64,000 nt of DNA from Clostridium acetobutylicum ATCC 824 (GCF_000008765.1 NC_003030.1:62001-126000), one strand, 5' to 3'; positions 26,961 through 35,838 are shown, numbered from the stretch's first letter. Numbers and translations are program-made. The notes: generated by a model not told the origin, from the letters alone.

Positions 26961-27678
26961 AGTATTTGTATGCGAAGATAATAAGGAACAAAAGGAGAAC
27001 TTTAGAAAGATAATAGATAATTTTATAATAATGGAAAACTTGGATATGAAGATATCTGTAGTAACAGAAAATCCAGATGATATTATAAACTATGTCATTA
27101 AAAATAGTGTTAGCGGTTTATATTTTTTAGATATAGATTTGAATGCTTCTATAAATGGGATACAGCTAGCTGCTGAAATAAGAAAATATGATCCAAGGGG
27201 ATTTATTGTATTTGTTACAACACATGCAGAAATGAGTTATTTGACGTTTCTGTATAAAGTAGAGGCTATGGATTATATAATAAAAGATAATTATAAAAAT
27301 ATAGGAGATAGGATATACCAGTGTATAGTGGATGCACAAAGAAAATATTCAGCAAAAACAACAGATCTTCAAAAAATCTTTACTATAAAAGCTGATGATA
27401 GAATTATAAATATAGAATTTCAAAAGATTCTTTTTTTCGAAACTTCTTTTACAATACATAAAGTTGTTCTACATTCTGTAAATAGGCAAATAGAATTTTA
27501 TGCAAAAATGAAGGATATAGAGGGTGAATTGGACGACTCTTTTTATCGATGTCATAAATCGTATATAGTAAATAAGAAGAATATTAAGGAAATTAACATA
27601 AATAAAAGGCGTATTTATATGATTAATGGAGAAGAATGTCTCATATCAACTAGGATGTTAAAGGGACTTATTAAATAA
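26953..27678 (+). CDS. agrA: AgrA-type LytTR response regulator
   Basis: The 241-residue protein has a CheY-like receiver with an acidic pocket at residues 8-9 and the phospho-acceptor in FLDIDLN near Asp60, followed by a LytTR DNA-binding domain (from about residue 135: IFTIKADDRIINIEFQKI ... FYRCHKSYIVN). The ATG at 26953 (MLEVFVCEDN) is preceded by GAAGGTG and overlaps agrC. LytTR regulators bind pairs of 9-bp direct repeats; such sites are expected upstream of agrB and target genes but I could not define them with confidence. Confidence 0.95.
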   Translation: MLEVFVCEDNKEQKENFRKIIDNFIIMENLDMKISVVTENPDDIINYVIKNSVSGLYFLDIDLNASINGIQLAAEIRKYDPRGFIVFVTTHAEMSYLTFLYKVEAMDYIIKDNYKNIGDRIYQCIVDAQRKYSAKTTDLQKIFTIKADDRIINIEFQKILFFETSFTIHKVVLHSVNRQIEFYAKMKDIEGELDDSFYRCHKSYIVNKKNIKEININKRRIYMINGEECLISTRMLKGLIK

Positions 27679-27796
27679 AACAAGCATTACATTACATAAA
27701 ATCCAACGAATATTACAAAAATAATTAGCTATCACATATTTATGATATATTCATATTATGGTAATTATGTTGGGAAGGAGAAAAAATGGAATAGCT

Positions 27797-29827
27797 ATGG
27801 AATTAAAAAGTATAGAAACAGTTGGAGATTTTATAAGTTTAAGTGGTAATAGTAGACGGCTCACTTCCATACTAAAAGTAAAAAGACTCATAAGAGAAAA
27901 TTACTCAATTATAAGAAGTAATTTACTGAACACAGAAGATAAAGTAGCAATCAAAGAAATAAAATATTATGAAAAGGAGGAAAGGGCTATAGTAACTTTT
28001 ACCGATAATGAAAAAGTTGTGTTTCAATCTTATATATCAAAAGATGAGGAAATAATAAACAAGTTCATAAGATGGATCAACCAAAAAGTAGATAAAGAAC
28101 ATAGTTTATATGTTAAAAAGATATTATATGCTGAAGGATGTAGTTTTTCTGAATACATAAAACCCATCAATTCTATAGGTAAAAGAGAAATTTTTGATTA
28201 TTACTTTAAATCAGGGGAACTTTTATTAATACTATATGTACTAAGATGCAGTAAAATTAAAAGTAAGAACATAATAGATATGGAAGATTGTCCGATATTA
28301 GATGAGGTTAAGGATGCGTTTTATTCAACAAATGACGTACCAAGCTTTAATTTTTCTGCAAATGAAGTAGCGGAAAAATTAGTAAAGTATTCTGTATACA
28401 ATATAGAATTCTTACCAGAAAGTAAAAAGTCTATAACAGAAGAAGAGATATATCATATAAAATGCGGGTTTGAGTATATTTATAATATGATTATGTATAA
28501 TAAATTGGAATTAATAGAAGTTATGAAGGTTATATTTAAAGAAGATATACTTAAATTATCAGCGGTTATTACAAATATATATGGGCTTAATGAAGAAGAT
28601 TTAAAAAGACAATTATATTTTATAGATATAAGGTTTATAGGCGTTAAAATTGCAAGGAGAAAAGTAAACTTCTGCATTAGTGAAAGGAAGGAGACAATAG
28701 ATAAAAACTATTTTATAAGTATAGCTAATGACTTGGGAGAACATATGATTAAGCGTGGAATTATTGGTGTTAAGGATTTTGTCACGAGTAGGACATGGAT
28801 AAGCACTACTAGAGACGGAAACAATCAAGGTTATTCATTATCTCCACTAAGTAGCGACCTTATGGACGGAAGTAGTGGAGTAGCTTTGTTTTTTGCGTAT
28901 TTAGGACTTGTTACTGGCAAGGATTACTATAAAGCAATAGCTATAGAAGCTATTCAAGATTCTATAAATCATATTAATAATTTAAACAATAATGACGATA
29001 TTAATATAGGTGCCTTTAAAGGTATATCAGGTGAGATATACGCTATGTGGAAGATATATAGTGTTACGCGTAGTAATTACTTAGAAGCATCTATTGAAAA
29101 CGGTATAAGAGCTCTTTACATATTAGTTCAAAAAAGCAAGGATATAGATATAACAAATGGTTTATGTGGGGTATCATGTGTTTTAGTATCAATATATAAA
29201 GATAAGGATTCTAATAAATTCAATGATATTATAATGAATTTAATTAGAATATGTATGGAAAAGATAACAGGGAATATGAGTTCTAAACAAATGGCGTTAA
29301 ATGACGTGTACTTAAATGATGCTATAATACTTACCCTTGCAAAACTATTAGAATTAACAGGTGAACGTAGTTTAGTAAAAAAGATTAAAGAATTATTCAG
29401 TATTCAAAGAATGAAATATAAAGATATCTTTGCTAGATGGGATAGAAGAATACTTATAACTCTTATGGGGAGAGTTACTTTGAAAAAAATAAATTTTCAA
29501 GATGAATCTATAGACAGGGAAATACAGCAAATTAGTAAGTATATTATTAATAACGGGTTTGGCAATAGTTTTTCTTGTTGTGATGATATGGGTATCATTG
29601 AAGTATTGAAGCATACTGCAGCTATCTTAAGTGATGAAAAGTTGAATAGTAGTTGCATAAAGACATTCAATGAACTTGTTAAAAAGAAAATAAAACCAAC
29701 TATAAATAAAGAAATAACTTATGCAAATGAAAATATATCGTTGATGAATGGTGTTGTTGGTCTAGCGTATAGTTTAATTAGGATAAGTAGTGAGAAATTT
29801 GTTCCGAAAATTTTATGGTTGGAATAA
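27797..29827 (+). CDS. degenerate LanM-like (lanthipeptide synthetase) protein
   Basis: The C-terminal half (about residues 300-676) is recognisable as a LanC-like cyclase: SDLMDGSSGVALFFAYLGL near 354, ITNGLCGVSCVLVSIY, and a LanM-type end NGVVGLAYSLIR...VPKILWLE. The N-terminal half resembles the end of a LanM dehydratase but lacks the GD-H and D-H-E-N motifs I would expect, and LanMs are usually about 1000 residues. In the cyclase the expected first zinc Cys aligns with Asp (RWDRR, near 547), while the CHG site reads SCCDD (near 594). It is probably a pseudoenzyme. No precursor or exporter gene is adjacent. AAGGAG at 27775-27780 serves an ATG GAA TAG mini-frame just before ATG 27797. Confidence 0.7.
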   Translation: MELKSIETVGDFISLSGNSRRLTSILKVKRLIRENYSIIRSNLLNTEDKVAIKEIKYYEKEERAIVTFTDNEKVVFQSYISKDEEIINKFIRWINQKVDKEHSLYVKKILYAEGCSFSEYIKPINSIGKREIFDYYFKSGELLLILYVLRCSKIKSKNIIDMEDCPILDEVKDAFYSTNDVPSFNFSANEVAEKLVKYSVYNIEFLPESKKSITEEEIYHIKCGFEYIYNMIMYNKLELIEVMKVIFKEDILKLSAVITNIYGLNEEDLKRQLYFIDIRFIGVKIARRKVNFCISERKETIDKNYFISIANDLGEHMIKRGIIGVKDFVTSRTWISTTRDGNNQGYSLSPLSSDLMDGSSGVALFFAYLGLVTGKDYYKAIAIEAIQDSINHINNLNNNDDINIGAFKGISGEIYAMWKIYSVTRSNYLEASIENGIRALYILVQKSKDIDITNGLCGVSCVLVSIYKDKDSNKFNDIIMNLIRICMEKITGNMSSKQMALNDVYLNDAIILTLAKLLELTGERSLVKKIKELFSIQRMKYKDIFARWDRRILITLMGRVTLKKINFQDESIDREIQQISKYIINNGFGNSFSCCDDMGIIEVLKHTAAILSDEKLNSSCIKTFNELVKKKIKPTINKEITYANENISLMNGVVGLAYSLIRISSEKFVPKILWLE

Positions 29828-29880
29828 TAATATAATTGTTGTTTATAATAATATATTAAATTTGTTTATTTGGACAATGT

Positions 29881-29934
29881 AAAAGCTTGGATATTTAACA
29901 AATGATTTTTAAGTTAAGTATTCAAGTTTTTGTA
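29881..29934 (+). terminator. terminator after LanM-like gene
   Basis: AAGCTTGGATATTTAAC and GTTAAGTATTCAAGTTT pair with a few wobble positions and are followed by TTTG. It is about 55 nt downstream of the stop codon. The rest of the 341-bp gap up to 30168 is very AT-rich; a TATAAT-like box at 30006-30016 may belong to the next gene. Confidence 0.65.
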
Positions 29935-30168
29935 TTACACTTATAAAAATTATAAATAAAATTCTATAAATAGTACCTTGCTAATATTTTACATGATTTA
30001 TTTATGGTATAATATATACTATATACGCTAAAATCTTTTTGAAATTATGATTTTTTAATTACAACAGGGTTGAGTAATAATTATAAAAATTAGCACATAA
30101 ATTTAAAGAAAATTTTCAAAAATAAAAATATACATATAAAAAAGCAGAAGGGGGAAGGAGGACTATTT

Positions 30169-30768
30169 TTGAAAAATACTAGAATCAAGGATATGAGGGA
30201 TGATGAACTTCAGGCTTACATTAAAGAAACCAAAAAAGAGATTGAGCAGCAGTTAAAATTATATGTTAAGCTAAATAATGATAAGTTATCTAATAATGGT
30301 CAAATACAAAATCTCAAGAAAAAAGCATATAATCTTAAGGAAGTTTATGAGTACATAAAATGGGCGAATGATAAAATAGCTATTAATAATAATGTTGAAT
30401 CAAGCTATGGTACTATACCTAAGCGTGGAGAGATATGGACCTGCCAACTTGGAGAAAATATTGGTTCTGAGGAAAACAAAATAAGACCTGCAATAATAAT
30501 ACAAAACGATACTGGAAATGAAAAGGGACCAACTACAATAATTGTTCCGATTTCTAATAGGCCTAAAAAAATATCAACTCATATTGAATTAAGACCTGGG
30601 GATTACAAGCTCGTACATGGCGAAGTAAATAAGATAACGGGAACAATTTTATGTGAGCAAATTAAAGTTGTATCTAAAGCTAGGTTGGGAAGGCATGTGG
30701 CTACTCTGAATAGTGATTTCGTCAACAAAATATTGAATTCTAAATTAAAAATTTCTATAAAGGTGTAA
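30169..30768 (+). CDS. MazF/PemK-family toxin-like protein with N-terminal extension
   Basis: The 199-residue protein has an extra N-terminal helical region (residues 1-75, KETKKEIEQQLKLYVKLNN and onward), then a MazF/PemK domain (residues 82-190): KRGEIWTCQLGENIGSEENK, RPAIIIQND, TIIVPISNRPK, and GTILCEQIKVVSKARLG. In MazF, Arg in RP and Ser/Thr in VPIS are catalytic; both are present. MazF is an mRNA interferase normally paired with an upstream MazE; none is seen here. The N-terminal extension may take the antitoxin's place or serve another function. The TTG start follows AAGGAGG by about 8 nt. Confidence 0.85.
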   Translation: MKNTRIKDMRDDELQAYIKETKKEIEQQLKLYVKLNNDKLSNNGQIQNLKKKAYNLKEVYEYIKWANDKIAINNNVESSYGTIPKRGEIWTCQLGENIGSEENKIRPAIIIQNDTGNEKGPTTIIVPISNRPKKISTHIELRPGDYKLVHGEVNKITGTILCEQIKVVSKARLGRHVATLNSDFVNKILNSKLKISIKV

Positions 30769-30817
30769 TATATTTATAGAAATGTGCATAAATATAGAAT
30801 AAAAAATGAAAAATATG

Positions 30818-30846
30818 TTGATAAAATGAAGTTTTAATGTTATCAT
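30818..30846 (+). promoter_or_regulatory. strong promoter of candidate small RNA
   Basis: TTGATA (30818-30823), a 17-nt spacer and TATCAT (30841-30846). It starts a transcript of about 125 nt that ends at the terminator at 30949-30977. Confidence 0.7.
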
Positions 30847-30852
30847 TAAAGT

Positions 30853-30977
30853 AATTGAGGTACATACCTAGATTTGCCTAGGAGACTCTCTCTCATATAT
30901 TTTTGCTAACTTACTTGACATAGGTCAGGAGATTATATAACATATTGTGGATTGGTATAGTGCCAATCTTTTTGTTT
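30853..30977 (+). ncRNA. candidate small RNA or leader upstream of the NUDIX gene
   Basis: A promoter and a terminator bracket a 125-nt stretch with no plausible gene. It contains a small hairpin CCTAG/CTAGG (30867-30882), a CT-rich run (GAGACTCTCTCTC) and a 3' terminator. I do not match it to 6S, T-box, SAM or another RNA that I know. It lies 70 nt before the NUDIX gene, so it could be an independent sRNA or a terminated leader. The exact 5' end is estimated as 7 nt after the -10. Confidence 0.5.
30949..30977 (+). terminator. terminator of the candidate small RNA
   Basis: GATTGG and CCAATC pair around TATAGTG and are followed by TTTTTGTTTT. Confidence 0.85.
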
Positions 30978-31047
30978 TATAAAAAAGTTTTTTTTATAGT
31001 AATTTATTTTATTGCATATATAGTTATTAGGATTCAGGAGGATAAAA

Positions 31048-31524
31048 ATGGATCAACTTAGGTATACCATTTGTTTTATAAAAAGAGAAGATGAAGTGCT
31101 TCTTTTAAATAGAGAAAAGCCTAGCTGGATGGGAAGTTGGAATGGTGTTGGAGGAAAGTTTCAAAATAGTGAAACTCCAATGGAATGCATACTTAGAGAG
31201 ATACATGAAGAGACAGGAATGAAGTTTCAAGAGGCCAAATTTAAAGGCATAGTTACATGGGATGAAGGAGATAAAGATATTGGTGGCATGTATCTTTTTT
31301 TGATAGAGGTTCCTGCAAATTATAATTATTCTGTACCAGTAAAAACACGAGAAGGGATTTTAGATTGGAAAAAGATATCTTGGGTAATGAATCCTGAAAA
31401 TACTGGAATTGCAGCAAATGTACCTAAATATCTTCCTAAGATGCTTAAGGAAGAAGGCGAATTTAGATATCATTGTGTTTTTAAAAATAAAATGCTTCTA
31501 GGGGTTAACATAGAAGAGATTTGA
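31048..31524 (+). CDS. NUDIX hydrolase (8-oxo-dGTP/dNTP diphosphatase-like)
   Basis: The 158-residue protein contains a complete NUDIX box, GGKFQNSETPMECILREIHE followed by ETG (residues about 37-59), which fits G-x5-E-x7-REU-x-EE-x-GU. The N-terminal RYTICFIKREDEVLLLNRE is typical of MutT/YjhB-like members that clean up oxidised nucleotides, but the substrate cannot be fixed by sequence. AGGAGG precedes the ATG by about 8 nt. It lies behind a small RNA/terminator unit that may be its leader. Confidence 0.9.
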   Translation: MDQLRYTICFIKREDEVLLLNREKPSWMGSWNGVGGKFQNSETPMECILREIHEETGMKFQEAKFKGIVTWDEGDKDIGGMYLFLIEVPANYNYSVPVKTREGILDWKKISWVMNPENTGIAANVPKYLPKMLKEEGEFRYHCVFKNKMLLGVNIEEI

Positions 31525-31587
31525 ATTAATTACATAAAAAAGGTCCATACTGTAATTGTAGATATTATTACAAAGTTGGAGGTCAGT

Positions 31588-31767
31588 ATGGAACCAGGCG
31601 ATATAGTTAGAATAGATGATGATAACGAATGGAAAGGGCTTTATGGTGTAGTTAAGTACACTAATCAATCAGAAGCCTTTATTTTTTGCGTGCAAAATCC
31701 ATGTTATCTTTACAAGGCTACGACTGAAAACAATGTAGCTATTGTTATTAAAAGATCTGAAAGATAA
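31588..31767 (+). CDS. small SH3-like/KOW-like protein, 59 aa
   Basis: A 59-residue protein with a beta-rich pattern starting MEPGDIVRIDDDNEWKGLYG, resembling the SH3-like barrels that begin PGDxVxI. The function is unknown. ATG 31588 lies 7 nt after GGAGG; the TTG at 31576 overlaps it. It follows the NUDIX gene after 60 nt and may be co-transcribed with it. Confidence 0.65.
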   Translation: MEPGDIVRIDDDNEWKGLYGVVKYTNQSEAFIFCVQNPCYLYKATTENNVAIVIKRSER

Positions 31768-31772
31768 ATGTA

Positions 31773-32852
31773 TCATTTATCATGATAAAATTTCACACAA
31801 ACAGGATTTGGTACGTATATATCAGAAGTTATTTTACTTAAGTTTCCGCTAACTTGATCAACACTAAAAATTGTTAGGTTACTTGAATCTTGATTAGCTG
31901 CTATCAATAAGTTACCAGAAGATGATAAATCGAAGTCACGAGGAGAAAGTCCATAAGTGGAAGTGTTTGAATTTAGAGTAAGGAGTCCTGTTGAATTATC
32001 TACATGAAAGCAGGAAATGCTATTATGACCTCTATTTGATACATAAAGATAGTTTGAATTCCTTGATATATGGATAGCAGCACTTCCGTTTTTACCTGTG
32101 TAATCAGTAGGTAAACAAGATACGTACTGCAATTCTTCAAAGGAACCATCTAGGGGAGAATACTTTAAGACTATAACCTCAGAGCTAAGTTCAGTAGCTA
32201 TATATGCAATTTTTCCGTTTGGATGAAAGATTATATGTCTAGGCCCACAACCAGGCTTTAACTTAAACTCATTAAATCTACATAAAATGCCATCGTCAAA
32301 CCTATAAAGTACTATTTTATCGGTTCCTAGATCTACAACACAAAGAAAGTCGTTAAGTGGTGTTGTTACAGCACAGTGAACGTGAGAAGTCTCTTGTCTT
32401 TCTTTATTAGGACCAAAGCCTTCATGGATCACAAATGAAGATACAGTATCAATGCTTCCATCATTTCTTATAGGGAAAACGTCTACTCTAGATGTATGAT
32501 AATTTACAGAAAACAGATATGAATTCGTTTTATCTAATGAGACATAACAAGGTTGTTTTCCAGAAAACCTTTCGGGTGGATTCTCGTAACCAAATTTACA
32601 ATTTAAGAGTTCAAGGTGATTATTTCTATCATCTACATAAAATGAAGCTGCTCCTCCTAAATTGCCTGACTTAATAACAGAATAAGCTGTTTTATTATTC
32701 ATATTAAAGGTGAGGTATGTTGGGTTTTCTATTTCGCAAGATAATATTGGAGCTGTTGTTTTTCTAGAGTCTGAAATAATGTTAAAACTATAAATGCCTC
32801 TGCTTTCTCCATTAGTATAAGTGCCTATATAAACCTTTTCATAATTGGACAT
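31773..32852 (-). CDS. lactonase-family seven-bladed beta-propeller protein
   Basis: The 359-residue product matches the 6-phosphogluconolactonase-like family (PF10282): KVYIGTYTNGESRGIYSFN, NPTYLTFNMNNKTAYSV, SHVHCAVTTPLNDFLCVVDL (conserved HxH-like), GPRHIIFHPNGKIAYIATEL and FDLSSSGNLLIAANQDS. Repeats fold as a seven-blade propeller; members hydrolyse sugar lactones or, in bacteria, stay unassigned. There is no signal peptide, so it is cytosolic. GGAGG on the minus strand lies a few nt before the start. It ends 3' to the small gene at 31588. Confidence 0.9.
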   Translation of the reverse strand: MSNYEKVYIGTYTNGESRGIYSFNIISDSRKTTAPILSCEIENPTYLTFNMNNKTAYSVIKSGNLGGAASFYVDDRNNHLELLNCKFGYENPPERFSGKQPCYVSLDKTNSYLFSVNYHTSRVDVFPIRNDGSIDTVSSFVIHEGFGPNKERQETSHVHCAVTTPLNDFLCVVDLGTDKIVLYRFDDGILCRFNEFKLKPGCGPRHIIFHPNGKIAYIATELSSEVIVLKYSPLDGSFEELQYVSCLPTDYTGKNGSAAIHISRNSNYLYVSNRGHNSISCFHVDNSTGLLTLNSNTSTYGLSPRDFDLSSSGNLLIAANQDSSNLTIFSVDQVSGNLSKITSDIYVPNPVCVKFYHDK

Positions 32853-32953
32853 ATCAATACCTCCTTTTTATTGTAATTATACCATAAATACACTAATTAT
32901 TTTTAGTTAGGGTGAACATAATAATAAAAGTAAAAAAAGAAAGGAAAATATTT

Positions 32954-33832
32954 ATGGAGGATAACTATAAGAATCTTAAAATTGCAGAGAGAGGTGTCCG
33001 TATCAGTTTAATTATATATGTAGTACTTTCAATCTTTAAGTTTTTTATGGGCTATTTTTTTAAGTCAGAAGCACTTAAAGCAGATGGAATTAATAGTTCT
33101 ACTGACATAATTGCGGCTATTGCAATTATTGTAGGGCTAAAAATAGCGAGAAAACCAGCAGATAAAGAGCATACATATGGGCATTTGAGGGCGGAAACTA
33201 TATCATCACTTCTAGCATCGTTAATAATGATTGCAGTTGGAGTCGATGTTGTGTACAATGGAGTTAAAAATACTATATTTCTAAGAAATGAAAAGCCTGA
33301 TATTAAAGCAGCTATTGTATCGTTGATTTGTGCCAGTGTTGTGTATACATTATATCGTTATAATAGGTCTGTAGCTGATAAAATTCACAGTTCGGCACTT
33401 ATGGTTTCTTCAAAAGATAATCTTTCAGATTCAATGGTTGGTTTTGGTTCTGCATTTGGGATATTTGCATCTCAATTCGGATTCCCATGGATGGATTCAA
33501 TAACAGCAGTTTTAGTTGGAATAATTATATGTAAGACTGGTTTTGGAATTTTCCGTGAAGCGGTAAATAATCTTACAGATGCGTTTGATCCAGAAAAACT
33601 TGAAAATATAACTAAAATTATAAAGGATATAGATGGCGTAAGTGATATTAAAGATATTAGGGCAAGGGTACATGGAAATAGTATTTTATTAGATGCCATT
33701 ATATTAGTTGACCCTGGTTTGAGTGTTAGGGAGAGTCATGAGATTACGGAAGCTGTAGAAAAAATTCTTAAAGAAGAGTTTAATATAAGGAATGCAATTA
33801 TTCACGTAGAACCAAATATAGATGAGTTGTAG
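32954..33832 (+). CDS. cation diffusion facilitator (Zn/Co/Mn/Fe efflux)
   Basis: The 292-residue protein has six membrane helices and CDF motifs: EALKADGINSSTDIIAAIAI (helix II D-x3-D), KEHTYGHLRAETISSLLAS (the His-rich loop and helix III), SSKDNLSDSMVGFGSAFGIF (helix V D-x3-D) and a cytosolic C-terminal metal-binding ferredoxin-like domain (DVRARVHG-like in KDIRARVHGNSILLDAIILV). CDF proteins swap H+ for a divalent metal. ATG 32954 is preceded by GAAAGGAAA; earlier GTG frames add a Lys-rich leader without a better RBS. Confidence 0.92.
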   Translation: MEDNYKNLKIAERGVRISLIIYVVLSIFKFFMGYFFKSEALKADGINSSTDIIAAIAIIVGLKIARKPADKEHTYGHLRAETISSLLASLIMIAVGVDVVYNGVKNTIFLRNEKPDIKAAIVSLICASVVYTLYRYNRSVADKIHSSALMVSSKDNLSDSMVGFGSAFGIFASQFGFPWMDSITAVLVGIIICKTGFGIFREAVNNLTDAFDPEKLENITKIIKDIDGVSDIKDIRARVHGNSILLDAIILVDPGLSVRESHEITEAVEKILKEEFNIRNAIIHVEPNIDEL

Positions 33833-33917
33833 TGTATAAATCGAGAGATATTAGGCTTTGATTTATATGAGAAATTGAATTAGTTTTATAAATATATAAA
33901 AATGGGAGTGATTTAAT

Positions 33918-34406
33918 ATGAAAAAAATAATATTTGCAGGAGGATGCTTTTGGGGAGTTGAGGCATACTTCAATACAATTGATGGAGTCTTAAATACAAA
34001 GGTAGGTTATGCAAATGGGAATACTGAAGATCCAACATATGAAGATGTATGTACAGATAGTACAGGATATGCAGAGGCTTGCTATATAGAATATGACGAA
34101 AAACAATTAAAACTTGAGAAACTAATAGATGCTTACTGGAAGGTAGTAGATCCAACATTGAAGAATAGACAGGGACACGATGAAGGAACACAATATCGTA
34201 CAGGAATTTACTATGTAGATGAAGAAGACCTTAAAGTCATATTAGAGTCTAAAGATAAAGAACAAGAGAAATATGATGCTCCAATTGTTACAGAAATATT
34301 GCCTTTAAAGAATTTTTATGATGCAGAAGAATATCATCAAAAATATCTTGATAAGAATCCTAATGGATATTGTCATATACCAAAGGAATTGTTAAAAAAG
34401 CATTAA
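33918..34406 (+). CDS. msrA: peptide methionine sulfoxide reductase A
   Basis: The 162-residue enzyme carries the MsrA signature [12 protein letters not shown] with catalytic Cys in GCFWG (residue 10), and YKTRIGYANGN-like [30 protein letters not shown], and [14 protein letters not shown] at the C-terminus. It reduces methionine-S-sulfoxide with thioredoxin. The last Cys (near residue 156) probably resolves. GGGAGTGA precedes the ATG. A hydroxyacid dehydrogenase follows 33 nt later, likely on the same transcript. Confidence 0.96.
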   Translation: MKKIIFAGGCFWGVEAYFNTIDGVLNTKVGYANGNTEDPTYEDVCTDSTGYAEACYIEYDEKQLKLEKLIDAYWKVVDPTLKNRQGHDEGTQYRTGIYYVDEEDLKVILESKDKEQEKYDAPIVTEILPLKNFYDAEEYHQKYLDKNPNGYCHIPKELLKKH

Positions 34407-34439
34407 TAAATATTTTTGCGATTAAATGGAGGCGTTTGT

Positions 34440-35396
34440 ATGAGAATTTCAGTTATTGAACCACTTGGAATTTCTGAAGAAGAAATTAGAAGTATTGCAA
34501 AAACAATTACAGATAGAGGACATGAAATTGTAATCTATAATGAAAAAAGTACAGATACAAATGTATTAAAAGAAAGAGTAAAGGATTCAGAGGTAATAGT
34601 GCTTGCAAATATGCCACTTAAGGCAGAGGTAATAAATTCTGATAGTAAATTAAAAATGATGTCTATAGCTTTTACAGGAGTTGATCATGTTGAATTGAGT
34701 GCTCTTAATAATAAAGAAGTAGTGGTTTCAAATGCTTCAGGATATAGCACTGAATCAGTTACTGAATTAACTTTTGGACTTGTTTTTTCTGTATTAAGAA
34801 ATATAGTTCCTTTGGATAAAGTAACAAGGGAAGGAAAAACAAAAAATGGCTTTTCTCAAAGTGATTTAAGTGGTAAAACCTTTGGAGTAATAGGCACAGG
34901 ATTAATAGGTGCTTCAGTTTGTAGGATTGCAAAAGCTTTTGGCTGTAAGGTTATAGCATATAGCAGAAGTAAGAAAGAAGAACTGGAAGTAATTGGAGTT
35001 AATTATGTGACATTAGATGAGTTGTTAGCTAAAAGTGATGTGATTTCTGTCCATGTTCCTCAAACACAAGAAACAATAGGAATGATAAGTAAAGAGAAAA
35101 TTAAGCTAATGAAGAAAACAGCAATATTAATAAATGTAGCAAGAGGGCCAATTGTTGATAATGAGGCTTTGGCAGAAGCATTGGAAAATGGAACTATTGC
35201 TGGAGCTGGAATTGATGTGTTTGATAAAGAACCTCCTCTTGATTTAGGGTATAGGCTTCTTAAAGCACCTAATACAGTTGTGTTACCGCATGTTGGTTTT
35301 GCAACAAAAGAAGCCATGGTAAGAAGAGCGCACATAACCTTCGAAAATATAGTTAAGTGGCTTGATGGGACCCCTCAAAATATTGTGAAATATTAA
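34440..35396 (+). CDS. D-isomer-specific 2-hydroxyacid dehydrogenase
   Basis: The 318-residue protein has the family domains: N-terminal substrate part, then the NAD-binding Rossmann motif GTGLIGASVCRIAKAFG (about residues 149-165) and catalytic Arg, Glu and His in NVARGPIVDNEALAEAL, DVFDKEPP and LPHVGFAT. Substrate could be phosphoglycerate, glycerate or lactate; sequence alone does not decide. ATG 34440 follows GGAGG by about 8 nt. It sits behind msrA. Confidence 0.9.
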   Translation: MRISVIEPLGISEEEIRSIAKTITDRGHEIVIYNEKSTDTNVLKERVKDSEVIVLANMPLKAEVINSDSKLKMMSIAFTGVDHVELSALNNKEVVVSNASGYSTESVTELTFGLVFSVLRNIVPLDKVTREGKTKNGFSQSDLSGKTFGVIGTGLIGASVCRIAKAFGCKVIAYSRSKKEELEVIGVNYVTLDELLAKSDVISVHVPQTQETIGMISKEKIKLMKKTAILINVARGPIVDNEALAEALENGTIAGAGIDVFDKEPPLDLGYRLLKAPNTVVLPHVGFATKEAMVRRAHITFENIVKWLDGTPQNIVKY

Positions 35397-35838
35397 ATAA
35401 GCATTCATATGATGTACGCTGACAATACTCAAACGGCAAAATCTTATAATAAATAATATTCCTTGTAATATAAAGCTTATTGTAGGACATCAAGGTACAT
35501 GTAGTAAATATATTTACAAAAGAAAAGATATGCATAATGTCTTTATCAATGACCAGTTATGTATGATTTATTGGACTACAAGAGAAAGGTTTAACGAGAG
35601 TGCTTGAGGGTTATTCTAAAGCTTAGAAGAATAGAACTTATATGGCAGCGGCTGTTAATAATAAATCCTTAGGTAGACTGCCATTATGGACAAGATATAG
35701 GGGAATGAAGCAATCATAAAGCTTCATTCAAATTTAGGGTTGAGATTTCTAATAACAGTAAGATCTACTGGTTAATTAAATATGGGGTGGAAATTTGCAT
35801 AAAAAAATAAATAAGCAAGATTTCAAGGAGAATCATTA
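35397..35838 (+). other. 442-bp intergenic stretch with fragmentary frames
   Basis: No gene passes inspection. Short frames interrupted by stops occur, such as GHQGTCSKYIYKRK and AAAVNNKSLGRLPLW, and may be remnants of a decayed gene; the first looks vaguely like a serine hydrolase end but I cannot prove it. AAGGAG just before 35839 is the RBS of the next gene. Confidence 0.3.

Noticed and set aside
30853-30977. 6S RNA or T-box
   Set aside because: Too short for 6S, without its long closing stem, and no TGGTACCGCG motif.
35397-35838. Serine hydrolase or transposase pseudogene
   Set aside because: Only a faint GHxG-like fragment and scattered short frames; not enough for a call.
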